Shown one piece after another: positions 35,110 to 43,797 of a DNA stretch of 64,000 nucleotides. Positions within the stretch are counted from its first letter, which is position 1. Every line of letters starts with the position of its first letter. A program made the translations under genes and the position numbers. The stretch is from assembly GCF_001905885.1 (NCBI RefSeq), contig NZ_LIYH01000002.1, forward strand, positions 425,591 to 489,590. Direction: 5' to 3'. This DNA comes from Streptomyces sp. CB03234 (lineage in GTDB: Bacteria; Actinomycetota; Actinomycetes; Streptomycetales; Streptomycetaceae). Below the pieces are notes generated by a model. The model had not been told where the DNA came from. It saw only the letters and a list, made by a program, of their open reading frames with translations, and did not search any database.

Positions 35110-35153
35110 TGTCGGCACCGCACCCGTACGGGCGGGGCCGGGCCCGGGACCCG

Positions 35154-36266
35154 TCAGTGCGGCAGCGTCGCCGGGCTGCCGCCGTTGGCCTCGTAGCCCG
35201 CGACCGCCAGGGCGCGGTAGACCGCGTACTCCGCCGCCGGGTCCTCGCTGAGCGTCCACGGCAGGGCGCCGATGTGGCCGTCCACGTGGACCAGCTGGTG
35301 CATGGCCTCCGACCAGCGTTCCGCCCGTACCAGGAAGTGGATCAGCAGGTGGCGTACGTGCGCCAGCATCGGGTCGTCCGGGCGGGCCGAGTGCACCGCG
35401 TACAGCGCGCCCTCCATGGCCTTCGACACCACCTCGGTGCCGTAGAAGTCCTGCACCAGCGCCACCTCCGGCAGGTGCTCGAAGACCGCGAACAGCGGCA
35501 GCGCGGCGAGCAGCGACCCCCGCGGGGCGCGCGCGGCGGCCGCCGTCGCGAACCGGTCGGCGTCCGCCCCGGAGCCGTGCCACTTCTCGCACCAGTAGTG
35601 GAGGGCCGCCAGGTGCGCGCCCATGTGCTGCGGCGCACGGTCGATGATCTTCGCCCAGACCTGGTCGAACTGCTCGTGGGTGTAGCCCAGGCCCCGCGCC
35701 ACGGCCAGCTCGACGATGTACGGGACCGGGTCGCCGGGCGACAGCAGCGCGGCCTGCTCGCAGACCGTACGGGCCTCCTCCAGGATGATCCGGAAGTCGT
35801 CGCGGTCGGCCGACGACGACCGCCACGCCTGCTGCACCAGGAACTCGGCGTGGACCTGCGCCCCGCCCGGGTCCTTCGGCTTGTCCGCGCGCCACGCCCG
35901 CAGCCAGGCGCCGCCCGTACCGGGCTGCTGCGCCAGCTCCAGCGACGCCGCGCCCGCGAACGCCTGCACCCGCTGCCAGCGCACCTCGCCGTCCTTGTCG
36001 GTGCCCGCCAGCAGTTGCGACGCGGCCCGCCAGTCCTGCGTGCGCTGCACCACGTCCAGTACGTCCAGGAGGTCCTGGTCCGGTCCGGGCATCCGTACGT
36101 CGAGGTCTTCCTGGCGTACGAAGCCGTACGCGCTCGGATCGGCGGCGTCCGGCGAACCGGGCGCGACCAGACGGATACCGCCGCCATCACCCCGGCGGCG
36201 CCGCAGCCACGGCGCGAGGACCATGCCGATCATGGCCACCGCGATCAGGAACCAGAGAATCTCCAT
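35154..36266 (-). CDS. Membrane-anchored helical protein, function unknown
   Basis: A 370-residue protein with one N-terminal membrane helix (residues 2-19, [19 protein letters not shown]) and a basic stop (RRRR), then a soluble, mostly helical cytoplasmic domain with repeat-like segments ([25 protein letters not shown]), possibly TPR-like. I do not recognise a named family. ATG at 36266 is divergent from metB, with 60 bp between starts. Confidence 0.85.
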   Translation of the reverse strand: MEILWFLIAVAMIGMVLAPWLRRRRGDGGGIRLVAPGSPDAADPSAYGFVRQEDLDVRMPGPDQDLLDVLDVVQRTQDWRAASQLLAGTDKDGEVRWQRVQAFAGAASLELAQQPGTGGAWLRAWRADKPKDPGGAQVHAEFLVQQAWRSSSADRDDFRIILEEARTVCEQAALLSPGDPVPYIVELAVARGLGYTHEQFDQVWAKIIDRAPQHMGAHLAALHYWCEKWHGSGADADRFATAAAARAPRGSLLAALPLFAVFEHLPEVALVQDFYGTEVVSKAMEGALYAVHSARPDDPMLAHVRHLLIHFLVRAERWSEAMHQLVHVDGHIGALPWTLSEDPAAEYAVYRALAVAGYEANGGSPATLPH

Positions 36267-36326
36267 ACGGCCATTGTCCCGGACGCGTCCGGTGCGCGAC
36301 GCCGCCCGCGACTACCCTCGGGCCTC

Positions 36327-37481
36327 ATGAGCGACGAGCACACGCACCAGAACTTCGAGACCCGCGCCATCCATGCGGGCAACACCGCCGACCCGCTTAC
36401 CGGCGCGGTCGTCCCGCCCATCTACCAGGTGTCCACCTACAAGCAGGACGGGGTAGGGGGCTTGCGCGGCGGCTACGAGTACAGCCGCAGCGCCAACCCG
36501 ACGCGCAGCGCGCTGGAGGAGAACCTCGCGGCGCTGGAGGGCGGCCGGCGCGGCCTGGCCTTCGCCTCCGGCCTCGCCGCCGAGGACTGCCTGCTGCGGA
36601 CGCTGCTGGTGCCCGGCGACCACGTGGTCATCCCGAACGACGCGTACGGCGGCACGTTCCGCCTCTTCGCGAAGGTCGTCGCACGGTGGGGCGTGGAGTG
36701 GTCGGTCGCCGACACCTCCGACCCGGCGGCGGTACGGGACGCGATCACCGACCGTACGAAGGCGATCTGGGTCGAGACGCCGTCGAACCCGCTGCTCGGC
36801 ATCACCGACATCGCTGCCGTCGCGGACGTCGCCCGCACGGCCGGCGTCCGGCTCGTCGTCGACAACACGTTCGCCAGCCCCTACCTGCAGCAGCCGCTCG
36901 CGCTCGGCGCGGACGTCGTGGTCCACTCGCTGACCAAGTACATGGGCGGCCACTCCGACGTCGTCGGCGGCGCGCTGGTGACGGCCGACGAGACGCTCGG
37001 CGAGGAGCTGGCGTACCACCAGAACGCGATGGGCGCGGTCGCCGGGCCCTTCGACTCGTGGATCGTCCTGCGCGGCATCAAGACGCTGGCCGTACGCATG
37101 GACCGGCACAGCGAGAACGCGACGCGGGTCGCCGAGATGCTGACCCGGCACCCGAAGGTGACGAGCGTCCTCTACCCGGGCCTGCCCGAGCATCCGGGGC
37201 ACGAGGTCGCCGCCAAGCAGATGCGGAGCTTCGGCGGCATGATCTCCTTCCGTGTCCAGGGCGGCGAGGAGGCGGCCGTCGAGGTCTGCAACCGGGCCCG
37301 GCTGTTCACGCTGGGCGAGTCCCTGGGCGGCGTCGAGTCGCTCATCGAGCACCCCGGCCGGATGACGCACGCGAGCGTCGCCGGGTCGCTGCTGGAGGTC
37401 CCGGCGGATCTGGTGCGGCTGTCGGTCGGCATCGAGAACGCCGACGACCTGCTGGCGGACCTGCGCCAGGCGCTGGGCTGA
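36327..37481 (+). CDS. metB: Cystathionine gamma-synthase
   Basis: A 384-residue PLP enzyme of the Cys/Met metabolism family. It makes cystathionine from an activated homoserine and cysteine; gamma-lyase activity cannot be ruled out by sequence. PLP Lys204 lies in HSLTKYMGGHSD; YEYSRSANPTR and ASGLAAEDCLL are cofactor and substrate segments. No Shine-Dalgarno is seen; TACCCT ends 8 nt before the ATG, which suggests a leaderless mRNA. A shared hairpin terminator follows. Confidence 0.94.
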   Translation: MSDEHTHQNFETRAIHAGNTADPLTGAVVPPIYQVSTYKQDGVGGLRGGYEYSRSANPTRSALEENLAALEGGRRGLAFASGLAAEDCLLRTLLVPGDHVVIPNDAYGGTFRLFAKVVARWGVEWSVADTSDPAAVRDAITDRTKAIWVETPSNPLLGITDIAAVADVARTAGVRLVVDNTFASPYLQQPLALGADVVVHSLTKYMGGHSDVVGGALVTADETLGEELAYHQNAMGAVAGPFDSWIVLRGIKTLAVRMDRHSENATRVAEMLTRHPKVTSVLYPGLPEHPGHEVAAKQMRSFGGMISFRVQGGEEAAVEVCNRARLFTLGESLGGVESLIEHPGRMTHASVAGSLLEVPADLVRLSVGIENADDLLADLRQALG

Positions 37482-37495
37482 GACGGGATGTGCGG

Positions 37496-37523
37496 CGGGG
37501 GCACCTGAGCCGGGGTGCCCCCG
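37496..37523. terminator. Bidirectional hairpin terminator
   Basis: A perfect 10-bp stem, CGGGGGCACC / GGTGCCCCCG, with an 8-nt loop, between the convergent metB and DUF1059 genes. Confidence 0.8.
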
Positions 37524-37528
37524 TCCAG

Positions 37529-37720
37529 TCAGGCGGGAACCCTCTCGTCCTTCAGGGACCGGCGGACCATGTCGCGCAGTTCCGGTCCGTCCGTGTGGCC
37601 GTGGACGGACACCGCGTGCTCGGCGGCGGCCCTGACGACTTCCTCCTCCTCACCGCTGATGGTGAGGGTGCACCCCATGACGCTGGGGGTGTCGCGGCAA
37701 TCGGCGACTTTCCTTGCCAT
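37529..37720 (-). CDS. DUF1059-family small protein
   Basis: A 63-residue protein starting MARKVADCRDTPSVMGCTLT with two cysteines, then EEEEVVRAAAEHAVSVHGHTDGPEL and RDMVRRSLKDE, a good match to the DUF1059 pattern. Function unknown. ATG with GGAGG 5 nt upstream. Confidence 0.9.
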   Translation of the reverse strand: MARKVADCRDTPSVMGCTLTISGEEEEVVRAAAEHAVSVHGHTDGPELRDMVRRSLKDERVPA

Positions 37721-37774
37721 GGCGACCTCCTACATGAGTGAAGTGCGCCGCTGCATCCAGCGTAGGCCCGCGAC

Positions 37775-38023
37775 TCACCAGCCCTCGAACGGTGGCGTGA
37801 CCCCCGACGACGGTGGCCGCCACGGCTCCGCGACCGACGCCCACACCGCGAACGCGACCGCCGCCGCCGTCAGCAGCGCCCACAGGACGCGGCGCAGCAG
37901 CCGGGCGCGGTGCCGGCTGCGGGTGCCCCGGCTGATCGCGCGGGGCAGCAGGTCCGGCGGGAGCTGGACGCGCGGCGGGGCGGCCAGCATGCGCCGCACC
38001 TCGTCCTCCTTGCGGTCGTTCAC
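37775..38023 (-). CDS. Single-pass membrane protein, possible anti-sigma partner
   Basis: An 82-residue protein: charged N-terminus (MNDRKEDEVRRMLAAPPRVQ), an Arg-rich stretch, one membrane helix (about 45-63) and a short outside tail. It overlaps the sigma-factor-like gene by 4 bp (ATGA), so the two are translationally coupled. Size and position suggest a membrane partner of that factor, but no zinc-binding anti-sigma motif is visible. Confidence 0.8.
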   Translation of the reverse strand: MNDRKEDEVRRMLAAPPRVQLPPDLLPRAISRGTRSRHRARLLRRVLWALLTAAAVAFAVWASVAEPWRPPSSGVTPPFEGW

Positions 38024-38469
38024 GCGGGCCGCCTGAGGACGGTGACCGCGCGGGTGCAGGTCGACCGGACCCGCTCCACCGGGAGGCCGAGCAGCGCCGC
38101 CGTCTGTTCCTCGGCGACACCCTCGTACAGGCGCAGCACGACGACGAGCCGTTCCAGCGGGGTCAGTCGCGACAGCACCCCGCCGCAGGGGCGGTGGAAG
38201 CGCCAGGCCGCGCGGGCGAAGCGGGTGGCCAGCTCGCGACGGGTGAGGTCGTACGGGTCCTCGCCGCGCAGCCGGTCCCAGCGGGCGTACGTGGCCGCCA
38301 GCGCGGCGGTCAGCAGCGCCCCCGCGCGCGGGGCGCGGCCCGGCGGCTCGGTCGTCAGGAGCGTGGCGGCGTGCAGCAGCCGGCCCGCGGCGCCCGCGAC
38401 GAACGCCTCGAAGTCCCGGTCGCGCCGGCGCCGGTGCTGGTGGTGCGTCGTCGCCTGCCGCTCTCGCAC
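38020..38469 (-). CDS. Small sigma-70-like (SigE/ECF family) factor
   Basis: A 149-residue protein. The N-terminal part (DFEAFVAGAAGRLLHAATLL, YARWDRL) follows the region 2 pattern of SigE-type factors but is degenerate; the C-terminal part (LTPLERLVVVLRLYEGVAEEQ, VRSTCTRAVTVLR) is a clear region 4 HTH. GTG start with GAGGAC upstream. Overlaps the downstream membrane protein gene by 4 bp. Targets unknown. Confidence 0.83.
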   Translation of the reverse strand: MRERQATTHHQHRRRRDRDFEAFVAGAAGRLLHAATLLTTEPPGRAPRAGALLTAALAATYARWDRLRGEDPYDLTRRELATRFARAAWRFHRPCGGVLSRLTPLERLVVVLRLYEGVAEEQTAALLGLPVERVRSTCTRAVTVLRRPA

Positions 38470-38501
38470 GTCCTCATATCAGGCCAGGGTCCCGGCCCGG
38501 G

Positions 38502-39062
38502 TCAAGAGGCCGGAGCCGTCTCCGTCTCGGCCACCCTCTCGGCCACCCTCTCGGCCGCGCTCTCGGCCGAGCTCTCGGCGGGCGGCAGACCGGCCTGCCG
38601 GGCGGAGAGCGCGGAGTTGAAGCGGGTGAGCAGGGTGCAGAACGACTCGCGTTCCTCCTCGGTCCAGCCGTCCGTCACCTCGGCCATCAGCCGGCGCCGT
38701 GAGGAGCGGACCTCCTCCAGGCGGGCCTGGCCGCGCGGCGACAGCTGGAGCACGACGGCGCGGCCGTCCTCCGGGTGCGAGGTCCGCTTGACCAGGCCGG
38801 TGTCCACCAGCGGCGCGACCTGGCGGGTGACGGTGGACGAGTCGATGCCCATCCCCGCCGCCAGGGCCTTCACGCCCATCGGGCCTTCCTGGTCGAGGCG
38901 GTTGAGGAGCAGGTAGGCGGCCCGGTCCATCGAGTTGCGGAGCTGGCCGGTGCCGCCCAGCCGGGTCTGCTCGGCCCGCCGGGCGAAGACGGCCACCTGG
39001 TGCTGGAGGGCATCGAGGAGACCGTGGTCAAGATCAGTCGTCATGTCCTGGGATGTGGGCAT
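38502..39062 (-). CDS. MarR-family transcriptional regulator
   Basis: A 186-residue winged-helix protein. HTH and wing lie at about 59-110 (KALAAGMGIDSSTVTRQVAPLV, then KRTSHPEDGRAVVLQLSPRG). The C-terminus is an Ala/Glu/Arg-rich tail encoded by 12-bp repeats (38524-38571). ATG at 39062 chosen with GAGAGAG 8 nt upstream; a second ATG at 39044 is possible. Divergent from ilvA across 112 bp. Ligand unknown. Confidence 0.9.
   Translation of the reverse strand: MPTSQDMTTDLDHGLLDALQHQVAVFARRAEQTRLGGTGQLRNSMDRAAYLLLNRLDQEGPMGVKALAAGMGIDSSTVTRQVAPLVDTGLVKRTSHPEDGRAVVLQLSPRGQARLEEVRSSRRRLMAEVTDGWTEEERESFCTLLTRFNSALSARQAGLPPAESSAESAAERVAERVAETETAPAS
38524..38571 (-). repeat. 12-bp tandem repeats in MarR gene tail
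   Basis: Four copies of CTCTCGGCCACC-like units encode the ESAAERVAERVAET-like C-terminal tail of the MarR protein. In frame and probably variable in length. Confidence 0.8.
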
Positions 39063-39174
39063 GGCTGGGGCTCTCTCGTGCGGTGGTGGTCGGTTGGTGG
39101 GGGACAGAGTACGCGGCCCGGTGCGCCTTGGTACCGGCGCTGCACAAACGTGATGAGCTGCAAGACTTGGCGTC

Positions 39175-40404
39175 ATGAGCTTCGGTACGCCATACCCCTC
39201 ACACCCCCTCATCCTCGACGACATCCGGGGGGCGCAGAAGATGCTCTCCGGGGTGGCCAGGGTGTCGCCCATGGAGGGCAGCCGGTACCTGTCACGGCTG
39301 GTGGGCTCGCCGGTCCACTTCAAGTGCGAGAACCTCCAGCGGACCGGGTCGTTCAAGCTGCGCGGCGCGTACGTGCGGATCTCCGGGCTGCGCCCGGAGG
39401 AGCGGGCGGCGGGCGTCGTCGCGGCGTCGGCCGGCAACCACGCGCAGGGCGTCGCGCTCGCCTCGTCGCTGCTGGGCGTGCGCTCCACGGTCTTCATGCC
39501 GGTGGGCGCCCCGCTGCCGAAGGTCGCGGCGACGCGGGAGTACGGGGCGGACGTACGGCTGCACGGGCACGTGGTCGACGAGACGCTGGCGGCGGCGCAG
39601 GAGTACGCGCACGACACGGGCGCGGTGTTCATCCACCCCTTCGACCACCGGGACATCATCGCGGGGCAGGGCACGGTGGGGCTGGAGATCCTCGAACAGT
39701 GCCCGGAGGTGCGGACGATCGTCGTCGGGGTCGGCGGCGGTGGGCTCGCGGCGGGCATCGCGGTGGCGGTCAAGGCGCTGCGGCCGGACGTGAAGGTGAT
39801 CGGCGTCCAGGCGGAGGCCGCCGCCGCGTACCCGCCGTCGCTGGCGGCGGGCCACCCGCTGGCGATCGACTGCTCGCCCACGATGGCGGACGGCATCCAG
39901 GTGGGGCGCCCCGGGGACGTGCCGTTCGGGATCGTGGAGGAGCTGGTCGACGAGGTGCGCACGGTGTCGGAGGACGCCCTGTCGTCGGCGCTGCTGCTGT
40001 GCCTGGAGCGGGCCAAGCTGGTCGTCGAACCGGCCGGGGCGAGCCCGGTGGCGGCGCTGCTGAGCGCGCCGGAGACGTTCAAGGGGCCGGTGGTGGCGGT
40101 GCTGTCGGGCGGGAACGTGGACCCGCTGCTGATGCAGCGCATCCTCCGCCACGGCATGGCGGCGGCGGGCCGCTACCTGAGCCTCCGGCTCAGGCTCACG
40201 GACCGCCCGGGCGCGCTCGCCACGCTGCTGGGCGTCCTGTCGGTCGCCGACGCCAACGTCCTGGACGTCGGGCACGTACGGACCGACCCGCGCCTGGGGC
40301 TGACGGAGGTGGAGGTGGAGCTCCACCTGGAGACCAAGGGCCCGGAGCACTGCGAGGAGGTCGCCTCGGCGCTGCGGGAGGCGGGGTACACGGTGATGCC
40401 CTGA
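39175..40404 (+). CDS. ilvA: Threonine ammonia-lyase with ACT domain
   Basis: A 409-residue PLP enzyme deaminating threonine to 2-oxobutanoate for isoleucine synthesis. PLP lysine is in RTGSFKLRGAY; SAGNHAQG and the Gly-rich phosphate loop VGVGGGGLAAG are intact. A C-terminal ACT domain (about 330-405, beginning RLRLTDRPGALATLLGVLSV) suggests allosteric control or a catabolic TdcB-like form. No Shine-Dalgarno is seen; AAGACT ends 7 nt before the ATG. Divergent from the MarR gene. Confidence 0.94.
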   Translation: MSFGTPYPSHPLILDDIRGAQKMLSGVARVSPMEGSRYLSRLVGSPVHFKCENLQRTGSFKLRGAYVRISGLRPEERAAGVVAASAGNHAQGVALASSLLGVRSTVFMPVGAPLPKVAATREYGADVRLHGHVVDETLAAAQEYAHDTGAVFIHPFDHRDIIAGQGTVGLEILEQCPEVRTIVVGVGGGGLAAGIAVAVKALRPDVKVIGVQAEAAAAYPPSLAAGHPLAIDCSPTMADGIQVGRPGDVPFGIVEELVDEVRTVSEDALSSALLLCLERAKLVVEPAGASPVAALLSAPETFKGPVVAVLSGGNVDPLLMQRILRHGMAAAGRYLSLRLRLTDRPGALATLLGVLSVADANVLDVGHVRTDPRLGLTEVEVELHLETKGPEHCEEVASALREAGYTVMP

Positions 40405-40414
40405 CGGGCGGGGT

Positions 40415-40584
40415 CCCGCTGTGGGCAGTCGTCCCGCGCGCGACCCGCAGATGCCCACCGGCCGGGGTGGGGCCGTGCAGGGGGGACCCCCATCGCCCCA
40501 GCGGGACGACTGCCCACAACGGGGCGGCGGCGGGCGAGCCCGGCGGGACGACTGCCCACAACGGGATGGGGGAGGCACCGCCCA
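40415..40584. repeat. Cluster of three dispersed-repeat copies
   Basis: Copy B (+) 40415-40437; copy C (-) 40488-40524; copy D (-) 40543-40584. C and D share the exact 20-mer GCGGGACGACTGCCCACAAC, and B has 17 bp of its reverse complement. Copy A is at 25419-25455. Confidence 0.85.
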
Positions 40585-40606
40585 GCGGGCGGAGGCCCTT
40601 GTAGGT

Positions 40607-40620
40607 CGCGATGTATCGCG
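40607..40620. promoter_or_regulatory. Inverted repeat operator upstream of exporter genes
   Basis: CGCGAT-GT-ATCGCG lies 90 bp before the ATP-binding gene. The form fits a small dimeric repressor such as PadR or TetR, but no regulator gene is adjacent. Confidence 0.5.
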
Positions 40621-40709
40621 TTATGGTGGTCACATAATTGCCCGGGCGGGCTCCGTCCGGCGTCCCTACGCTTTGGGTAGCGATTCACCCCATCAACGGG
40701 AGAACCCAC

Positions 40710-41675
40710 ATGCCAGGCGCAATTCACGCCGAAGGTCTGGTCAAGACCTTTGGCGACGTACGGGCTCTGGACGGAGTGGACCTCGATGTCCCCGAAGGGA
40801 CCGTCCTGGGGCTGCTCGGCCCCAACGGTGCCGGCAAGACCACCGCCGTACGCGTACTCACCACGTTGCTCAGGCCCGACAGCGGCAAGGCGGTCGTCGC
40901 GGGCATAGACGTCCTCAAGCACCCCAATGAAGTCCGCCGGGCCATCGGCCTGTCCGGTCAGTTCGCCGCCGTCGACGAGTACCTCACCGGCCGCGAGAAC
41001 CTCCACATGGTCGGCCAGCTCTACCAGATGTCGAGCAAGGCCGCGAAGATACGCGCGGGCGAGCTGCTGGAGCGGTTCAACCTCGCCGAGGCCGCCGACC
41101 GCCCCGCCAAGACCTACTCCGGTGGCATGCGCCGCCGCCTCGACCTCGCCGCCGCGCTCGTGGTGTCGCCACCCGTGATGTTCATGGACGAGCCGACCAC
41201 CGGCCTCGACCCGCGCAACCGGCAGCAGCTGTGGGACGTCATCCAGGAACTGGTCGCCGGCGGTACGACCCTGCTGCTGACCACGCAGTACCTGGAGGAG
41301 GCCGACCACCTGGCCCACGACATCTGCGTCGTCGACCGCGGCAAGGTCATCGCCCGCGGCACCGCCGACCAGCTCAAGGTCCGTACCGGCGGCGAGCGCG
41401 TCGAGGTCGTCGTCCACCAGCCCGACCAGATCGACCCCGCCCGCGCCGTCCTCGCCGGTTTCGGCAAGGGGGAGGTCGCCGTGGAGACGCACACCCGCAA
41501 GCTCACGGTCCCGGTCACCGGCGGCGCCAAGCTGCTCGCCGAGGTCATCCGCGAACTCGACACCCGGGGCGTCGAGATCGACGACATCGGCCTGCGCAGG
41601 CCCACCCTCGACGACGTGTTCATCTCACTGACCGGCCACGCCGCCGAACTGGCCGACGAGGAGGCCGCGAAGTGA
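40710..41675 (+). CDS. DrrA-type ABC exporter ATP-binding protein
   Basis: A 321-residue ATPase: Walker A GPNGAGKTTAV, signature TYSGGMRRRLDLA, Walker B VMFMDEPTTGLD, plus the C-terminal domain typical of daunorubicin-resistance DrrA (RPTLDDVFISLTGHAAE). It powers export of drugs or lipids together with the permease that overlaps its stop codon (GTGA). ATG with GGGAGA about 7 nt upstream. An upstream inverted repeat suggests inducible expression. Confidence 0.94.
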   Translation: MPGAIHAEGLVKTFGDVRALDGVDLDVPEGTVLGLLGPNGAGKTTAVRVLTTLLRPDSGKAVVAGIDVLKHPNEVRRAIGLSGQFAAVDEYLTGRENLHMVGQLYQMSSKAAKIRAGELLERFNLAEAADRPAKTYSGGMRRRLDLAAALVVSPPVMFMDEPTTGLDPRNRQQLWDVIQELVAGGTTLLLTTQYLEEADHLAHDICVVDRGKVIARGTADQLKVRTGGERVEVVVHQPDQIDPARAVLAGFGKGEVAVETHTRKLTVPVTGGAKLLAEVIRELDTRGVEIDDIGLRRPTLDDVFISLTGHAAELADEEAAK

Positions 41676-42502
41676 GCGCCATCACCGCCCCCAAACCGCG
41701 CGGCGGCATCGCCCAGTCGGTCGCCGACTCCCTCGTCGTCGCCCGGCGGAATCTCATCCGGATGTCCCGGATCCCCGAAATGATCATTTTCGGGCTCATT
41801 CAGCCGATCATGTTCGTGGTGCTGTTCAGTTACGTCTTCGGCGGCTCCATGAACATCGGCGGCACCACCGACCCGGACGTCTACCGCAACTTCCTGATGG
41901 CCGGCATCTTCGCCCAGACCGTCACCTTCGCCACGGCCGGTGCGGGCGCCGGTATCGCCGACGACATGCACAAGGGCCTCATCGACCGCTTCCGGTCCCT
42001 GCCCATGGCCCGCGGCGCGGTCCTCACCGGCCGTACGCTCGCCGACCTCGTACAGACCGCGCTCACCGTCGTGGTCCTCGCGGTCGTCGCCGTGCTCGTC
42101 GGCTGGCGCATCCACGAGGGCGTGCCCAAGGCGCTCGGCGCGTTCCTGCTGCTGCTCCTGCTCGGGTACGCCTTCTCCTGGATCGGCGCGCTGATCGGCC
42201 TGTCCGTGCGTACGCCCGAGGCGGCCACGTCCGGCGGGCTGATCTGGCTGTTCCCCGTGACGTTCCTGTCCAACGCGTTCGTCGACTCGTCCCGGATGAC
42301 GCCGTGGCTGCGGCACATCGCCGAGTGGAACCCCTTCAGCGCCACCGTGCAGGCGTGCCGCGAGCTGTTCGGCAACCCGGGCGTCACGAACTCCACGGCC
42401 TGGCCCATGGAGCACCCGGTGCTCGCCTCGGTCCTCTGGTCGCTGGTGATCATCGCGGTGTTCCGCACGCTGGCGGTGCGCAAGTACCGTTCGGCGGCGT
42501 AA
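41672..42502 (+). CDS. DrrB-type ABC exporter permease
   Basis: A 276-residue ABC-2 permease with six membrane helices (first IIFGLIQPIMFVVLFSYVFG) and the conserved central RFRSLPMARGAVLTGR segment that contacts the ATPase, plus a VTFLSNAFVDSSRMTPWL region. GTG start overlaps the ATPase stop by 4 bp, so the two are coupled. A strong hairpin follows. Confidence 0.94.
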   Translation: MSAITAPKPRGGIAQSVADSLVVARRNLIRMSRIPEMIIFGLIQPIMFVVLFSYVFGGSMNIGGTTDPDVYRNFLMAGIFAQTVTFATAGAGAGIADDMHKGLIDRFRSLPMARGAVLTGRTLADLVQTALTVVVLAVVAVLVGWRIHEGVPKALGAFLLLLLLGYAFSWIGALIGLSVRTPEAATSGGLIWLFPVTFLSNAFVDSSRMTPWLRHIAEWNPFSATVQACRELFGNPGVTNSTAWPMEHPVLASVLWSLVIIAVFRTLAVRKYRSAA

Positions 42503-42520
42503 TCGGCGGCGTAACACGCA

Positions 42521-42552
42521 CGAAGGGCCGGGCCCAGCGGCCCGGCCCTTCG
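42521..42552. terminator. Strong bidirectional hairpin terminator
   Basis: A perfect 14-bp stem, CGAAGGGCCGGGCC / GGCCCGGCCCTTCG, with a CAGC loop, between convergent drrB-type and greA genes. Confidence 0.92.
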
Positions 42553-42561
42553 GTGCTGCTG

Positions 42562-43059
42562 TCAGCCCGAGTACGGCTTCGCGTCGAGGATCGTCACCGA
42601 CGCCTTCTTGCCGTTCGGCAGCTCGTACTGCGCGTCCTCGCCGACCTTCTTGCCGTTGACGCCCGAGCCGAGCGGCGACTGCGGGGAGTACGTCTCGATG
42701 TCGGAGCTCGCGTACTCGCGCGAGGCGAGCAGGAACGTCAGGGTGTCGTCCTCGTCGCCGTCGAAGGCGATCCTGACCACCATGCCGGGCGCCACGACGC
42801 CGCTCTCCGCGGGAGCCTCGCCCACCTTCGCGTGCTCCAGGAGCTGGGTGAGCTGGCGTACGCGCAGCTCCTGCTTGCCCTGCTCCTCCTTGGCCGCGTG
42901 GTACCCGCCGTTCTCGCGCAGGTCGCCCTCCTCGCGCGCAGCCGCGATCTTCGCGGCGATCTCGGTTCGCGCGGGACCAGACAGGTACTCCAGCTCGGCC
43001 TTGAGCTGGTTGTACGCCTCCTGGGTGAGCCAGGTGACGTTTTCGCTGGTCTGGGTCAC
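42562..43059 (-). CDS. greA: Transcription elongation factor GreA
   Basis: A 165-residue factor that enters the RNA polymerase secondary channel and triggers cleavage of backtracked RNA. The N-terminal coiled coil carries the tip motif REEGDLRENGGYHAAKEEQ with the two catalytic acidic residues (Asp-Glu); the C-terminal FKBP-like domain starts near VVAPGMVVRIAFDGDED and ends KKASVTILDAKPYSG. GTG start with GAGGAG 7 nt upstream. The next gene (43291) may be in the same direction but has its own signals. Confidence 0.95.
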   Translation of the reverse strand: MTQTSENVTWLTQEAYNQLKAELEYLSGPARTEIAAKIAAAREEGDLRENGGYHAAKEEQGKQELRVRQLTQLLEHAKVGEAPAESGVVAPGMVVRIAFDGDEDDTLTFLLASREYASSDIETYSPQSPLGSGVNGKKVGEDAQYELPNGKKASVTILDAKPYSG

Positions 43060-43290
43060 AGGTGCTCCTCGTCGGTACTGGGAATACAAAGCATCGCCCT
43101 ACCCAGAAGGATTGTGCCTTCCTGGATGGGCGAAACCACGAGCCTAACAATTTCGGCGGGGAAGGGGGAGGACGAAAGCCACGGAATTTGTGTCCGCGCA
43201 GGTCACGGAGCGGAAGCGGCGCGGATGCGTGGGCGGATGCGTGGCGGGTGCGTTGCGGGTGCGGGCGGCGCGAGGGGTGCGTGGCGCGGG

Positions 43291-43692
43291 CTACTCCGAC
43301 GTACAGCCCAGGAGCTCCGCGCTCGTCGCCTTCGCCGTCGTCCGTACGGTGACGACCTCGTCGATCCGGTCGGTCGCCTGGTCGAAGCGGACGTCCTTGT
43401 GGCCCACCTCGCTGCCGTCCTCCGCGAGGGCGCGCAGCGTGCAGGAGCCCTTGGCGTCCCTGTCCTTGCGCACCTCCAGGTGCGCCTGGACCCGGTCGTC
43501 GGCCGAGACGTCGAACTTGATCAGCTCGGCGCTGATCCTCTGGCCGGCGATGTAGTCGTACCCGAACCAGCCGACCATGGCGAGCAGCGCGACGCCCAGG
43601 ACCGAGCCGACGATCTTGAGCTTGCGGTCGGCGCGCTCGTCCGCCGAGCGGCCGTAGCGGCCCTCGGGCAGCCCTTCCCGCACCGCGCTCAT
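43291..43692 (-). CDS. DUF4307 membrane protein
   Basis: A 133-residue protein with a charged N-terminus (LPEGRYGRSADERADRKLKI), a single membrane helix (about 27-45: VGSVLGVALLAMVGWFGY) and an extracytoplasmic beta-rich domain with a Cys pair (GSCTLRAL and LGCTSE). This is the DUF4307 layout; the Cys residues may form a disulfide. ATG with AGGAGAGG 7 nt upstream. Divergent from mca, as is usual in actinobacteria. Confidence 0.9.
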   Translation of the reverse strand: MSAVREGLPEGRYGRSADERADRKLKIVGSVLGVALLAMVGWFGYDYIAGQRISAELIKFDVSADDRVQAHLEVRKDRDAKGSCTLRALAEDGSEVGHKDVRFDQATDRIDEVVTVRTTAKATSAELLGCTSE

Positions 43693-43797
43693 GATCGTTC
43701 CTCTCCTGGGCCGACTTCCCGGACGGCGGAATTTTCCGCCCACCGATTCCGTCACTATAGAAGCCGCCTGAAGTGACCATTCATTGAGGATCGAGTC

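Larger units (their letters stand above)
34739..35153. other. Intergenic region with minisatellite, no gene seen
   Basis: 415 bp between msrA and the membrane-anchored protein gene. Two blocks share a 33-bp period (listed separately); the rest is GC-rich, low-complexity sequence. Open frames through it would encode Ala/Gly/Arg/Pro repeats, without start signals. Confidence 0.6.
40405..40709. other. Intergenic region with three repeat copies and a drrA operator
   Basis: 305 bp after ilvA. It holds copies B, C and D of the dispersed repeat, of which B is inverted relative to C and D, so the transcript can fold into a long hairpin that may end ilvA transcription. The right end contains a 14-bp inverted repeat and the promoter of the exporter genes. 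Confidence 0.6.
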
